64,000 nt of DNA from Nocardioides pocheonensis (GTDB lineage Bacteria; Actinomycetota; Actinomycetes; Propionibacteriales; Nocardioidaceae), in the NCBI RefSeq assembly GCF_003725535.1, contig NZ_RJSF01000003.1, positions 62,001 to 126,000 of the forward strand. The letters run 5' to 3'. Below are positions 1 to 8,274 of this stretch, one piece after another. Under the pieces are notes generated by a model. The model saw only the letters and a program-made list of their open reading frames with translations. It was not told the origin of the DNA and did not search any database. Position 1 is the first letter of the stretch, and each line of letters begins with the position of its first letter. Position numbers and translations under genes: made by a program.

Positions 1-1002
1 AGCGTCAGCGACGAGGGCGTCGGCATCCCGGCGGACCACCACGAGGCCGTCTTCGGACGGTTCGCCCAGCTGGACGGCTCGGACACCCGCGAGCAGCAGG
101 GATCCGGGCTCGGTCTGGCGATCTGTCGCGGCATCGTCGAGCAGCACGGCGGCAGGATCTGGGTGTCGGGCGACAGCGTCCCTGGCACCACCATCTGCTT
201 CACGCTCCCGAAGGGCGAGCGCGCCGCCGTCGCGCCGTCGTACGACGACCCGTCGGTGGCGACGGTCCTCGTGTGCGAGGACGATGCGGACACCCGGGCC
301 GTGATCGGCGAGCTGCTCGCCGCGCACGGCTATCGCGTGGTCGGCGCCGCCTCGGGAGAAGAGGCGCTGGCGCTCGCCGCCGAGAATCCGCCGGATGCAG
401 TGCTGATGGACCTGACCCTGCCCGGGATCGACGGTTGGGCGACGGTCGGCGCTCTTCGCTCCCTCGACCTGACCCGGCACGTGCCCGTGCTCATCGTCAG
501 TGGCACCGATCCCGGACGGGCGCCCGTCGACGTCGAGGCCTGGCTGACCAAGCCCCTGGACCTGTCGGGGCTCCTGTCAGCCGTGGGCGCCGCTGTCGCC
601 GATGGGGCAGCCCGCCCGCGGGTCCTCGTCGTCGAGGACGACCCGGCGCTTGCGCAGGTGCTGGCGGCACTGTTCGCCAAGCACGGCGTGAAGGCGGTCC
701 ACGCGAGCACCGCAACGGGCGCCCTCAGGCTGAGCCGTGACCTGGCTCCGGATCTGTTGCTCCTGGACCTGTTGCTGCCCGACAGCGACGGGTTCGCCCT
801 GGTCGACTGGTTCCGCGAGGACCCACGACTGTGCCGAGTCCCGCTGGTCGTCTACAGCGCGCTCGAGCTGGACGATGCGGAGAAGGCGCGGTTGCGCCTG
901 GGCCCTTCGGAGTTCTTCACCAAGACCAGGACCAATCCCGAGGATGTCGAGCGCCAAGTCATGGAGTTGCTGGACACGATGATCGTCGGAGCCGTCCGGT
1001 GA
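1..1002 (+). CDS. Hybrid sensor histidine kinase, C-terminal part (5' truncated)
   Basis: The reading frame is open from base 1, so the gene starts upstream of the window. The visible 333 residues begin inside the histidine-kinase ATPase domain: DEGVGIP (G1 box, about residues 4-10) and GSGLGLAI (G2 box, about 37-44). Two receiver domains follow. The first starts near residue 86 (VLVCEDD) with phospho-acceptor Asp137 in VLMDLTLPG. The second starts near residue 205 (VLVVEDD) with Asp256 in LLLLDLLLPD. The kinase would autophosphorylate and relay phosphate through its receivers. The next gene overlaps it by GTGA and is a stand-alone receiver, followed by an Hpt protein, so the three look like one phosphorelay operon. 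The sensor end and dimerisation His lie outside the window, so the signal is unknown. Confidence 0.9.
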   Translation, partial: SVSDEGVGIPADHHEAVFGRFAQLDGSDTREQQGSGLGLAICRGIVEQHGGRIWVSGDSVPGTTICFTLPKGERAAVAPSYDDPSVATVLVCEDDADTRAVIGELLAAHGYRVVGAASGEEALALAAENPPDAVLMDLTLPGIDGWATVGALRSLDLTRHVPVLIVSGTDPGRAPVDVEAWLTKPLDLSGLLSAVGAAVADGAARPRVLVVEDDPALAQVLAALFAKHGVKAVHASTATGALRLSRDLAPDLLLLDLLLPDSDGFALVDWFREDPRLCRVPLVVYSALELDDAEKARLRLGPSEFFTKTRTNPEDVERQVMELLDTMIVGAVR

Positions 1003-1376
1003 CCCGCCGGGTGCTGGTCGTCGACGACGACGACGCCATCCGCGAGGTCGCCCAGATGGCTCTGGAGCTCGTGGCGGGCTGGAAGGTCGAGCTGGCCGCC
1101 AGCGGGGAGGAGGCTCTGGAGATCAGTGCCGCCGATCCTCCCGACGCCGTGTTGCTCGACGTGATGATGCCCTCGATGGACGGTCCCGCTGTGTTCGCCC
1201 GGCTCCAGGCGGACCCGCGCACCCACGGCGTACCCGTGGTGCTGCTGACCGCCAAGGTGCAGCCGGCGGAGCGCCGCCGCTGGGACGGGCTCGGCGTGGC
1301 CGGTGTCCTCACCAAGCCGTTCGACCCGCTCCGCCTGGCCGAGGACGTGGCGCAGCTCCTGGGGTGGGAAGAATGA
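999..1376 (+). CDS. Single-domain response regulator (CheY-like)
   Basis: This is a 125-residue receiver domain with no output domain. The acidic pocket is DDDD at residues 9-12, the phospho-acceptor is Asp54 in VLLDVMMPSMDG, and the conserved Lys lies in LTKPFDP near the C-terminus. The GTG start is chosen because it overlaps the stop of the kinase (GTGA) and begins directly at the first beta strand; in-frame extension upstream only runs antiparallel to the kinase sequence. Without a DNA-binding domain it should act as a phosphate carrier or bind a protein partner. It sits between a hybrid kinase and an Hpt protein and overlaps both, which fits an intermediate in a multistep phosphorelay. 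Confidence 0.9.
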   Translation: MTRRVLVVDDDDAIREVAQMALELVAGWKVELAASGEEALEISAADPPDAVLLDVMMPSMDGPAVFARLQADPRTHGVPVVLLTAKVQPAERRRWDGLGVAGVLTKPFDPLRLAEDVAQLLGWEE

Positions 1377-1726
1377 GCGGCGGTACGGAGCGCATCGACG
1401 CGCGCGAGATCCGGGCGCGCCTGGACGCCATCTACGAGCACTTCCGGCAGTCCTTCGCCGAGAGCCTGGACACGATCGACGAGGCCACCCATCACCTCGA
1501 GACCGGTGCCCTCGACGACAAGGAGCGCAGTGCCGCCGAAAGGGCCGCCCACCGGATCGTCGGAGCGGCGGAGACCGTCGGCTTCCCGGAGGCCACCGCG
1601 CCTGCACGGCGGCTCGAGAACGCCTTCGGCCTCGGCGAGGTCCGTCCGGAAAAGGTGGCCCGCCTCCGGACCGACGCCGCCGCACTGCAGGAGATCCTCC
1701 TGGGAGACGAGCGCCGCTGCTCCTGA
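1373..1726 (+). CDS. Hpt (histidine phosphotransfer) domain protein
   Basis: This 117-residue, mostly helical protein carries the Hpt motif AAHRIVGAAETVGF, with His60 the likely phosphorylated residue followed by the usual small-residue helix. The ATG start overlaps the stop of the preceding response regulator (ATGA). Its family role is to shuttle phosphate between receivers, and here it probably links the receivers of the hybrid kinase to the CheY-like protein or to a distant regulator. It is the last gene of the three-gene operon; about 95 bases then separate it from the tRNA gene. The Hpt call rests on the motif and context; the rest of the sequence is weakly conserved. Confidence 0.75.
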   Translation: MSGGTERIDAREIRARLDAIYEHFRQSFAESLDTIDEATHHLETGALDDKERSAAERAAHRIVGAAETVGFPEATAPARRLENAFGLGEVRPEKVARLRTDAAALQEILLGDERRCS

Positions 1727-1822
1727 TCCTCCTCCACGAGGAGTCGCTCGCGACAGGCAGGCAGGGGCGGTCGCCGGTACGATGGCCGGCGCGCCGCCGA
1801 TCCCCACCGACGGCGAACGCAC

Positions 1823-1895
1823 GCCGGTGTAGCTCAGTAGGTAGAGCGCCTCACTTGTAATGAGGATGTCGCGGGTTCGACTCCTGTCACCGGCT
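1823..1895 (+). tRNA. tRNA-Thr (anticodon UGU)
   Basis: A full cloverleaf can be drawn by hand. The acceptor stem GCCGGTG (1823-1829) pairs with CACCGGC (1888-1894). The D stem is GCTC/GAGC, and the anticodon stem CCTCA/TGAGG closes loop CTTGTAA with anticodon TGT (1856-1858). The T arm is GCGGG-TTCGACT-CCTGT and contains G-U pairs. Base 1895 (T) is the discriminator; CCA is not encoded. The 3' half of the gene is repeated near 16.73 kb, which marks this tRNA as a likely integration site. Confidence 0.93.
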
Positions 1896-1918
1896 CCGAG
1901 GTGAAGTCGCTGGTCAGA
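1860..1918 (+). repeat. Left copy of tRNA-Thr 3'-half direct repeat (att-like)
   Basis: From base 1860 the 3' half of tRNA-Thr and about 20 bases beyond it recur at 16731-16789 in the same orientation with roughly eight mismatches. Shared blocks include TGAGGATG, GGTTCGACTCCTG, CACCGGCTC, GTGAAGTC and GGTCAGA. Such duplication of a tRNA 3' end is the usual footprint of site-specific integration. In that model this copy is the one that rebuilt the functional tRNA. Confidence 0.6.
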
Positions 1919-1938
1919 CGGCCTTTGCCGCGGTGCTC

Positions 1939-2688
1939 TCAGAGCAGCAGCGCGGCCGCTCCGAGGCCGGAGAGCACGAGCGCTGCCCGTTCGAACTGGG
2001 CCTGGTCGATGCGCCGCACCGTTGCCAGCCCGATCAAGACCCCGAGGCCGAGTGCTGGGACGAGCAGGGCGTCGACGATGAGGCTGTCGCCGGAGACCAG
2101 GTCAAGGCTTGCGCTGAAGGGCAGCTTGGCGGCGTTGACCAGCAGATAGAACCAGGCCGACGTGCCGAGGAACTCGAGCATCGGCAGGCCGGCCGCGAGC
2201 AGATAGAGCGTCGTCACGGGTCCGGCTGCGTTGGCGGTCATCGTCGCGAACCCAGCAGCGCCGCCGGCAGCCAGGGTGATCGCAGGGCTGGACTTGCGGG
2301 GGCCGGACTGCGCGCCAGCCGAACGTCGCGTCCAGAGCTGGAGCGCAGTCATCGCGAGCAGGATGGCACCGATGGTCCGTCGCATCACGGTGTCGTCTGC
2401 GATCGCCAGGAACCAGACGCCGAGCAGGAGCCCTGGCAGGACGCCCGGCAGAAGTCGCATCAGGACCGCCCGGTCGGCGTGGCGGTGGTACACCGTCACG
2501 GCCACGATGTCTCCGACGAGCAGCAACGGGAGCAGGGCTCCGGTCGAGTTCCTGGCGGGCACGGCAGCGGCGAACGCCACCACGGCCAGGGCGCCGACGC
2601 CGCCGACGGCGGTCTTGGCGAAGCCCACGGCGATCGCGCCGACCACGAGCAGCAACCAAGCAGCGACGCCGAGGTCGGCAAGGTGCAT
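1939..2688 (-). CDS. TauE/SafE-family membrane transporter
   Basis: This 249-residue protein is almost entirely hydrophobic, with about eight membrane segments arranged in two similar halves. The first half opens with a short helix and the motif GFAKTAVGGVGALAV, and the second contains AAGGAAGFATMTANAAGP; these paired G-rich motifs are typical of TauE/SafE (DUF81) anion exporters such as sulfite or sulfoacetate permeases. The ATG start lies 7 bases after the stop of the LacI-type regulator on the same strand, so the two are probably co-transcribed. It is the first gene inside the tRNA-bounded segment. The substrate is unknown. Confidence 0.8.
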   Translation of the reverse strand: MHLADLGVAAWLLLVVGAIAVGFAKTAVGGVGALAVVAFAAAVPARNSTGALLPLLLVGDIVAVTVYHRHADRAVLMRLLPGVLPGLLLGVWFLAIADDTVMRRTIGAILLAMTALQLWTRRSAGAQSGPRKSSPAITLAAGGAAGFATMTANAAGPVTTLYLLAAGLPMLEFLGTSAWFYLLVNAAKLPFSASLDLVSGDSLIVDALLVPALGLGVLIGLATVRRIDQAQFERAALVLSGLGAAALLL

Positions 2689-2694
2689 CTCAGG

Positions 2695-3711
2695 TCACGC
2701 GCTCGGTGCCGGACCGGTCGAGCTGCGCACTTTGAGCTCCGGCTCCAGGACCATCTCGCGGTCGGCGACCTTGCGTCCCTCACACCGCGCGACGATGCGC
2801 TCGACAGCGAGGCGCGCCAGTTCCTGCGGGACCTGCTGGACGCTGGTGAGGTCGACCTCAGGACTGCGTGCCAGAGCACTGTCGTCGAAGCCGATGATCG
2901 ACATGTCACCTGGCACGTCGATTCCGTGCTGCGCAAGGACACTCATGGCCGCGGCCGCGATGTCATCGTTGAAGGCGACCAGTGCGGTTGGAAGCTCAGT
3001 GTTCTCGTCGAGCAGCGCCCGAGCAGCTCGCTGGCCGTCGAGCTGGTCCTCACCTGCACACTCGATGATCCGGACTTCGTGATCGAGTCCTACGTCGCGC
3101 ATGGCGGCGACATAGGCGTCTCGCCGCGCGATGGCGACCAGGCCGTCGCCGCCCTGCAGGTGCGCGATCCGGCGGTGGCCCAGCTCGACGAGATGGCGGA
3201 CCGCGAGGTTGAGACCGTGCTCGTCGGAGGTCCTCACGATGTCGACGTCTGGCTGGTCGACGTGCCAGCCGATCACCGTGAGCGGCACCTGCCCTGCGAG
3301 CATCGGTTCGGCCACGGGCGGACCCAGCATCACCAACGCGTCGAACCTGAAGTCGTTGAGTGAGGAAAGTGCCCGGGCCTCATCCCGGCTGCTGGTGAGA
3401 GCGCTGAGAACGAGCTCCCATCCGCGTTCCTCGGCGGCAGCGTAGAGGCCGTCGATCAGCTCGAAGTGGAAGCGACCGGCCCGGCCGAACAGCACGCCGA
3501 TGAGGTGCGGCTTCAGACTCGCCAGCGACCTCGCCCGGACGTCCGGCCGGTAACCCAGATCCTCCGCAGCCGCGAGCACGCGGCGTCGGCTCGCCTCGCT
3601 CGCGCCTGGAGCCTCCCGCATGACGATCGACGCCAGCGCCGTCGAGACTCCCGCTCTCTTGGCGACGTCAGCGAGCGTCACTCGGCGACCCGACCAGGGT
3701 TGCTCCGCCAC
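2695..3711 (-). CDS. LacI-family transcriptional regulator
   Basis: This 338-residue protein has an N-terminal helix-turn-helix (VTLADVAKRAGVSTALAS, about residues 11-28) including the LacI hinge region, then a periplasmic-binding-like effector domain with GVLFGRAGRFHFELIDGLY and IIGFDDSALARSPEVDLTSV near the C-terminus. The GTG start at 3711 is preferred over a longer frame because AGGAGG sits five bases upstream and the helix-turn-helix follows directly. It is divergent from the sugar ABC/iol operon, with two LacI-type palindromes between them, and shares its transcript with the TauE-like gene. It most likely represses the transport/catabolic operon until an inositol-related inducer binds. 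Confidence 0.9.
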   Translation of the reverse strand: MAEQPWSGRRVTLADVAKRAGVSTALASIVMREAPGASEASRRRVLAAAEDLGYRPDVRARSLASLKPHLIGVLFGRAGRFHFELIDGLYAAAEERGWELVLSALTSSRDEARALSSLNDFRFDALVMLGPPVAEPMLAGQVPLTVIGWHVDQPDVDIVRTSDEHGLNLAVRHLVELGHRRIAHLQGGDGLVAIARRDAYVAAMRDVGLDHEVRIIECAGEDQLDGQRAARALLDENTELPTALVAFNDDIAAAAMSVLAQHGIDVPGDMSIIGFDDSALARSPEVDLTSVQQVPQELARLAVERIVARCEGRKVADREMVLEPELKVRSSTGPAPSA

Positions 3712-3797
3712 TGCACCTCCTCTGCTGAGTTGCCGCCAGCCAGTGGTACGGCGGGGCCGCGCCATCGTACTGGTAGCGGTTTGCCGACGAGAGCGAC

Positions 3798-3833
3798 TAT
3801 AGCGCTCTAGGGAAGTGGTACTAGAGCGCTTTA
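3798..3833. promoter_or_regulatory. Tandem LacI-family operators
   Basis: There are two near-identical palindromes, TATAGCGCTCTA (3798-3809) and TAGAGCGCTTTA (3822-3833), both of the form TANAGCGCTNTA and 24 bases centre to centre, so they lie on nearly the same helical face. They are themselves arranged as an inverted repeat (AGCGCTCTAG ... CTAGAGCGCT). The core AGCGCT is typical of LacI-family sites. They lie between the lacI-type gene and the ABC/iol operon, ideal for controlling both directions. Confidence 0.8.
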
Positions 3834-3851
3834 AAAAGTCCTGACAAAGTA

Positions 3852-3879
3852 TTGACATGCGAAAAGCCGGTGATGTTGT
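3852..3879 (+). promoter_or_regulatory. Candidate sigma-70 promoter for the sugar ABC/iol operon
   Basis: A perfect -35 hexamer TTGACA (3852-3857) is followed after 16 bases by TGTTGT as a weak -10. It lies just downstream of the tandem operators and about 90 bases before the binding-protein gene, so bound repressor could block it. The -10 is a poor match, so the assignment is tentative. Confidence 0.45.
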
Positions 3880-3970
3880 CTTGTGACCGGCGCCACACGG
3901 CGTCTCAGTCAGATCCAGAGCCGCCCCGTCCGTGGACGCGGGATGGAGTTCCTAGGAAAGGGAGCAACTC

Positions 3971-5011
3971 GTGTTGAACACCACCGGAAAGAAGGCGGTT
4001 CGATCCGCCATGGTGGCCGTCTCGGTCGGCGCCCTCATCACCGTCTCAGCCTGTAGCAGCAGCTCGGACAAGACCGCCAACGGCGACACCAAGGCGGCCT
4101 CGTCGGGCAAGGGTCCGGCAATCTTCGTGGTCGGCGGCAAGGCCGACGACCCGTTCTGGTCCAGGGTCAAGCGCGGCGCCGACGACGCCGCCAAGGTCGT
4201 CAAGTCGGGCGGCGGCAGTGTGACGTGGCTGGCGCCGAAGAACTACGACAACCTCGGCCCGGACGCTGCGAAACTGATCCAGACGGCGATGAGCCAAGGT
4301 GCCGACGGTGTCGTCGGTCCCGACTGGGTACCTGAGGCGGAGGACGCGGCCTTCAAGCAGGTCGTCAGCGGCAAGAAGCCCCTCGTGATCTACAACGCCG
4401 GTGGCATCGACGCCGCCAACAGCCTTGGCGCGCTGAACTACTTCGGCAGTGACGAGGCGACCGCGGGCAAGGCCGGAGGTGAGTTCTTCGGCAAGGACGG
4501 TGAGAAGAACGTCCTCTGCGTCAACACGCTTCCAGGCGCCGCCAACACCGAGGCTCGGTGCAAGGGCATCGCGGACGGCATCGGGGAGAACGGTGGCAAG
4601 AGCTCGCAGCTCCCGCTGCCCTCGTCGAAGTTCGGTGACCCGACCGCCGTCGCCCAGGCCATCAAGGCTGCACTCCTCAAGGACAGCTCGATCGACGGTG
4701 TGGTGACGATCGGCACGGGCGACGCGAACGCCGCCGCCAGCGCCATCGAACAGGGCGGCTTGGCCGACAAGGTCAAGCTGGGCACCTTCGACCTCGACGA
4801 CACGCAGCTGGGCCGAATCCAGAGCGGCAAGCAGTTGTTCGCCATCGACCAGCAGCCGTACATGCAGGGCTACCTCGCCGTCTCGGCGCTCTACGCCTAC
4901 ATCCAGTGGGGCATCGAGCTTCCGCAGAAGCCGATCCTCACCGGGCCCGCGATCATCAGCAAGGACAACGTCGAGACCGCCGTCGCCGGCTCCAAGGCCG
5001 GCGTCCGCTGA
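3971..5011 (+). CDS. Sugar ABC transporter substrate-binding lipoprotein (CUT2 type)
   Basis: This 346-residue protein has an N-terminal signal: basic start, hydrophobic stretch, and lipobox VSAC with the lipidated Cys at about residue 28. A periplasmic-binding-protein type I fold follows (IFVVGGKADDPFWSRVKRGA; later TIGTGDANAAASAIEQGG and AIDQQPYMQGY), as in ribose, fructose and inositol binding proteins. The GTG start has GGGAG upstream. It is the first gene of the operon under the LacI operators, and a strong hairpin follows it, probably to keep binding protein in excess over membrane subunits. Context argues for an inositol-type ligand, but the binding residues do not settle the sugar. 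Confidence 0.9.
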   Translation: MLNTTGKKAVRSAMVAVSVGALITVSACSSSSDKTANGDTKAASSGKGPAIFVVGGKADDPFWSRVKRGADDAAKVVKSGGGSVTWLAPKNYDNLGPDAAKLIQTAMSQGADGVVGPDWVPEAEDAAFKQVVSGKKPLVIYNAGGIDAANSLGALNYFGSDEATAGKAGGEFFGKDGEKNVLCVNTLPGAANTEARCKGIADGIGENGGKSSQLPLPSSKFGDPTAVAQAIKAALLKDSSIDGVVTIGTGDANAAASAIEQGGLADKVKLGTFDLDDTQLGRIQSGKQLFAIDQQPYMQGYLAVSALYAYIQWGIELPQKPILTGPAIISKDNVETAVAGSKAGVR

Positions 5012-5018
5012 GCCGACG

Positions 5019-5051
5019 GGTGGGTGCCGGACCCGGTTTCCGGCACCCACC
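5019..5051 (+). terminator. Strong intra-operon hairpin after the binding-protein gene
   Basis: A perfect 13-bp stem (5019-5031 with 5039-5051, GGTGGGTGCCGGA and its complement) encloses a 7-base loop and lies between the binding-protein stop and the permease start. No T-run follows, so it is more likely an attenuator or RNA-stability element than a full terminator. Confidence 0.6.
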
Positions 5052-5090
5052 TCAGCCCGAGACCACATCACAGCGAAGGCGGTTTGACCC

Positions 5091-6152
5091 ATGACAGTCC
5101 AGGCCACGCAGCAGGCCGTGAGCAAAGGCGGCGGCCGGTCGCGGCGCACGGACGCGCCGGCAACCCTCAGCAACCTGATCCGCCGACCCGAGTCCGGGTC
5201 GCTGATCGCCACGATCGCGATCTTCATCTTCTTCGCGATCTTCGGTGGCGCGAAGTTCACCGCTCAAAGCGGCACGGCCACCTGGCTGAACCCCGCCGCA
5301 GAGCTGGGCATCATCGCCATCCCGGTCGGGCTGCTGATGATCGCCGGTGAGCTCGACCTGTCGGTCGGGTCGGTGCTCGCTGCCAGCTCGATGACCCTCG
5401 CCATCGTCTCCGGCCACTGGGGGCAACCGATCATCGTCGGCATCGTGGTCGCGCTCGGGCTCGGGCTGGTGACCGGGTTCCTCAACGGCCTGATCGTCAC
5501 CCGCACGCAGGTGCCGTCGTTCGTGGTCACGCTCGCCACCAACTTCGGGCTCGCCGGCCTGGCCCTCGGCCTGACCCGCGCGATCACCGGGTCGACCAGC
5601 GTCGCGCTCACGTCGGAGTCGTGGGCGAAGCACCTCTTCGGAAGCTACGTCAGCGGCAAGTTCGAGGTGGCGATCTTCTGGTGGATCGGGGTCATCGTCG
5701 TCGTCGGCTGGATCCTGCACGTCTCCAAGTACGGCAACTGGATCTTCGCAGTCGGCGGTGACCTGGTCAGCGCCCGCGCGACCGGGATCCCGACCGACCG
5801 GGTCAAGATCGCCCTGTTCATGGGCACCGCGTTCGGCGCCTCGCTCGTCGGCGTGATCCAGACGATCCTCTACAACTCTGCACAGGTGGCCAACGGCCAG
5901 GCCTTCATCTTCAACTCGATCATCGCCGTGGTCATCGGCGGTGTGCTGCTCACCGGTGGCTACGGCTCGGTGTTCGGCGTGATCTTCGGGACGCTCACGT
6001 TCGCGATCGTCGGTCAGGGCATCTACTACACCGGCTGGAACCCGGACTGGGCGAGCCTGTTCCTCGGCGTCCTGCTCCTGCTCGCGGTCCTGATGAACAA
6101 CACGTTCCGACGAATGGCGCTGTCGTACGGCCCGCGCAAGAAGAAGGACTGA
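5091..6152 (+). CDS. Sugar ABC transporter permease (CUT2/BPD_transp_2)
   Basis: This 353-residue membrane protein has about ten hydrophobic segments and a hydrophilic N-terminal 50 residues. It carries the ribose/fructose-type permease signature GELDLSVGSVLAASS near residues 84-98 and a late segment VVIGGVLLTGGYGSVFGVI typical of the BPD_transp_2 family. It would form the membrane channel for the upstream binding protein and downstream ATPase. ATG start; followed by the ATPase after 4 bases. Length is slightly above the usual 320-340 because of the N-terminal extension. Confidence 0.9.
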   Translation: MTVQATQQAVSKGGGRSRRTDAPATLSNLIRRPESGSLIATIAIFIFFAIFGGAKFTAQSGTATWLNPAAELGIIAIPVGLLMIAGELDLSVGSVLAASSMTLAIVSGHWGQPIIVGIVVALGLGLVTGFLNGLIVTRTQVPSFVVTLATNFGLAGLALGLTRAITGSTSVALTSESWAKHLFGSYVSGKFEVAIFWWIGVIVVVGWILHVSKYGNWIFAVGGDLVSARATGIPTDRVKIALFMGTAFGASLVGVIQTILYNSAQVANGQAFIFNSIIAVVIGGVLLTGGYGSVFGVIFGTLTFAIVGQGIYYTGWNPDWASLFLGVLLLLAVLMNNTFRRMALSYGPRKKKD

Positions 6153-6156
6153 AGCC

Positions 6157-7020
6157 ATGACCCAGAACTCGACCCAACCACTGCTCAAGCTGACCAACGT
6201 CTGCAAGACCTTCGGTACGACGGATGTCCTGACCGACATCAACCTCGAGGTCAACCCGGGTGAGGTGCTCTGCCTTCTCGGCGACAACGGCGCCGGGAAG
6301 TCGACGCTGATCAAGATCCTGTCCGGTTTCCATGAGCCGACTTCCGGTGTGATGGAGATCGACGGCACTCCGGTGAACTTCAAGTCGCCCCGGGACGCGA
6401 GCGAGCACGGCATCGCCACCGTCCACCAGTTCGGCGGGACCTTCCCGCTGATGACGATCGGACGCTCGTTCTTCGTCGGCGCCGAGCCCACCCGCGGCTG
6501 GGGTCCGTTCAAGCGGCTGGACAACAGGTTCGCCGGTGAGGTCGCAGTACGCGAGATGCAGAGCCTCGGCATCACGCGCGTCACCGAGGGCAGCCGCCTG
6601 GTCGGCGGCCTCTCCGGCGGCGAGCGACAGGCCCTCGCCATCGGCCGCGCGGTGTACTTCGGCGCCAATGTGCTGATCCTCGACGAACCCACGGCCGCCC
6701 TTGGGGTGAAGGAGGCCGCGCACGTCCTGCGGATCGTGATGCAGGCACGGCAGAAGGGTGTCGCGGTCATCCTCGTCACCCACAACGTCACCCACGCGAT
6801 GACGGTCGGCGACCACTTCGCGGTGCTGATCCACGGCGCCCTTGCTGCCGACTTCCGCAAGGGCGAGCGCACGCGAGAGGAGATCACCGACCTGATGGCC
6901 GGCGGAGAGGCGATGGCCGAGCTCGAGGCCGAGCTCGAGGCCTACCAGGCCGCGCACCACGGTCATGTTCCTGATCCCGTCGAGCTCGAGCGGCTCGCGC
7001 AGTCGAAGTCGAACGACTGA
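6157..7020 (+). CDS. Sugar ABC transporter ATP-binding protein (single nucleotide-binding domain)
   Basis: This 287-residue protein carries Walker A GDNGAGKST (residues 43-51), Q-loop region HQFGGTFPL, signature LSGGERQ and Walker B VLILDEPTAALG. Unlike RbsA/MglA-type ATPases, which contain two such domains in about 500 residues, this one has a single domain, as in FrcA of the FrcBCA fructose transporter. It would work as a homodimer under the permease. The binding protein-permease-ATPase gene order also matches FrcBCA. The C-terminal tail is acidic and helical (a Glu-rich run around residue 250). Confidence 0.9.
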   Translation: MTQNSTQPLLKLTNVCKTFGTTDVLTDINLEVNPGEVLCLLGDNGAGKSTLIKILSGFHEPTSGVMEIDGTPVNFKSPRDASEHGIATVHQFGGTFPLMTIGRSFFVGAEPTRGWGPFKRLDNRFAGEVAVREMQSLGITRVTEGSRLVGGLSGGERQALAIGRAVYFGANVLILDEPTAALGVKEAAHVLRIVMQARQKGVAVILVTHNVTHAMTVGDHFAVLIHGALAADFRKGERTREEITDLMAGGEAMAELEAELEAYQAAHHGHVPDPVELERLAQSKSND

Positions 7021-7054
7021 TCTCAGTCCGCCCCTCCACGAGAAAGCAAACTCC

Positions 7055-8233
7055 ATGAGCAAGAACTCACTCGGCGTCGCCGTGATCGGCGCCGGAATGG
7101 TCGGCCGCGCCCACGCGGCGGGCTACCGCACCGCCAGCCAGCTCTACGACCTCGACCTGCCGGAGATCCGTCTGGTGGCGATCGCCGACGCGCACGAACC
7201 CTTCGCCGTCGACGGGGCCAAGCGGTTCGGCTACGAGCGCGCCGAGACGTCGTGGCAAGCGATCGTGGACGCACCTGACATCGACGTGGTCTCGGTGGCG
7301 ATCGCCAACGAGCTCCATCGCCCGGTCGTCGAGGCCCTGCTGGCCGCCGGGAAGCACGTCCTCTGCGAGAAGCCGCTCGCACCCTCGGTCGAGGACGCCA
7401 AGGCGATGGTGGCCGCGGCCGAGGCGGCCGAGACCCAGTCCGGCGTGGGCTTCTCCTTCCGGCGTACACCGGGCATCAACGCCATCCGCGAACAGCTGGA
7501 CAGCGGGGTCATCGGACCGGTACGGCACTTCAACGGCCACTACTGGTGCGACTACGCCCAGGCACCGAACAACCCGATGAGCTGGCGCTACAAGGGTGGC
7601 CCGGGCACCGGAGCGCTCGCCGACATCGGCAGCCACATGATTGACCTCGGTGAGTACCTCTGCGGTCCGATGACCAGCGTCGGCGGTGCGGTGTTCCAGA
7701 CCTTCACCACCGAGCGTCCCGTCGCTCTTGGCGCCACGGTCGGACACGCGGCCGGTGCGGTCGGCGACACCATGGAGCCGGTGGAGAACGAGGACATCGT
7801 GACCTTCACGGCAACCTTCGCCCGAGGAGCAGTCGGGACGTTCTCGATCAGTCGGGTCGCCCACGGCCTGCCCAACGGGCTCGGGTTCGAAGTGTTCACC
7901 GCCGACGGCGCGGCTGCCTTCGACCTCAACCGGCCGGGGGAGTTCACCTTCGCCGACCAGGGCCCGGACGGGAAGACGAACGGGTTCCGCAGCGTCCTCA
8001 TCGGCCCCCAGCACCCGGGGATCGACAAGGGCATCCCGATGGACTTCCCCTCGGTCGGCCACGGGCAGAACGACCTGTTCGCGTGGCAGAGCCGCGCGTT
8101 CCTCGACCAGGTGGCCGGCCTCGGCAAGCTTCCGCCGCTTCCCTCGCTGGCCCACGGTCTCCACAACATGGAGATCCAGGCCGCGGTCACCCAGTCCGCG
8201 CTCAACGGCGGCCAGGCCGTCACCCTCGCCTGA
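7055..8233 (+). CDS. Gfo/Idh/MocA-family NAD(P)-dependent sugar/inositol dehydrogenase
   Basis: This 392-residue protein has an N-terminal Rossmann motif VAVIGAGMVGRAHAAGY (residues 8-24), the family motif CEKPLA around residue 108, and a later GALADIGSHMIDL in the substrate domain that holds the catalytic Asp/His pair. The first step of inositol catabolism (inositol to inosose, IolG) is done by this family, and the surrounding iol genes make that the best guess, but the family also acts on many sugars. ATG at 7055 follows a purine-rich stretch; a longer in-frame extension overlaps the ATPase gene and is rejected. Confidence 0.8.
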   Translation: MSKNSLGVAVIGAGMVGRAHAAGYRTASQLYDLDLPEIRLVAIADAHEPFAVDGAKRFGYERAETSWQAIVDAPDIDVVSVAIANELHRPVVEALLAAGKHVLCEKPLAPSVEDAKAMVAAAEAAETQSGVGFSFRRTPGINAIREQLDSGVIGPVRHFNGHYWCDYAQAPNNPMSWRYKGGPGTGALADIGSHMIDLGEYLCGPMTSVGGAVFQTFTTERPVALGATVGHAAGAVGDTMEPVENEDIVTFTATFARGAVGTFSISRVAHGLPNGLGFEVFTADGAAAFDLNRPGEFTFADQGPDGKTNGFRSVLIGPQHPGIDKGIPMDFPSVGHGQNDLFAWQSRAFLDQVAGLGKLPPLPSLAHGLHNMEIQAAVTQSALNGGQAVTLA

Positions 8234-8274
8234 CCCCAGTTCTCGACAACCCAGACTCCGAAAGGACCACCCCC

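Noticed and set aside
831-998. A longer N-terminus for the response regulator.
   Set aside because: The extension is out of frame with and antisense-like relative to the kinase coding region; the GTG at 999 overlapping the upstream stop starts exactly at the receiver domain.
1727-1760. CTCCT/AGGAG hairpin after the Hpt gene as a terminator.
   Set aside because: Only five base pairs and no T-run; not distinguishable from chance.
5052-6887. A 611-codon open frame on the minus strand across the permease and ATPase genes.
   Set aside because: Antisense to two clear ABC genes; the translated product is Arg/Asp/Glu-rich and domain-free, a codon-bias shadow of high-GC DNA.
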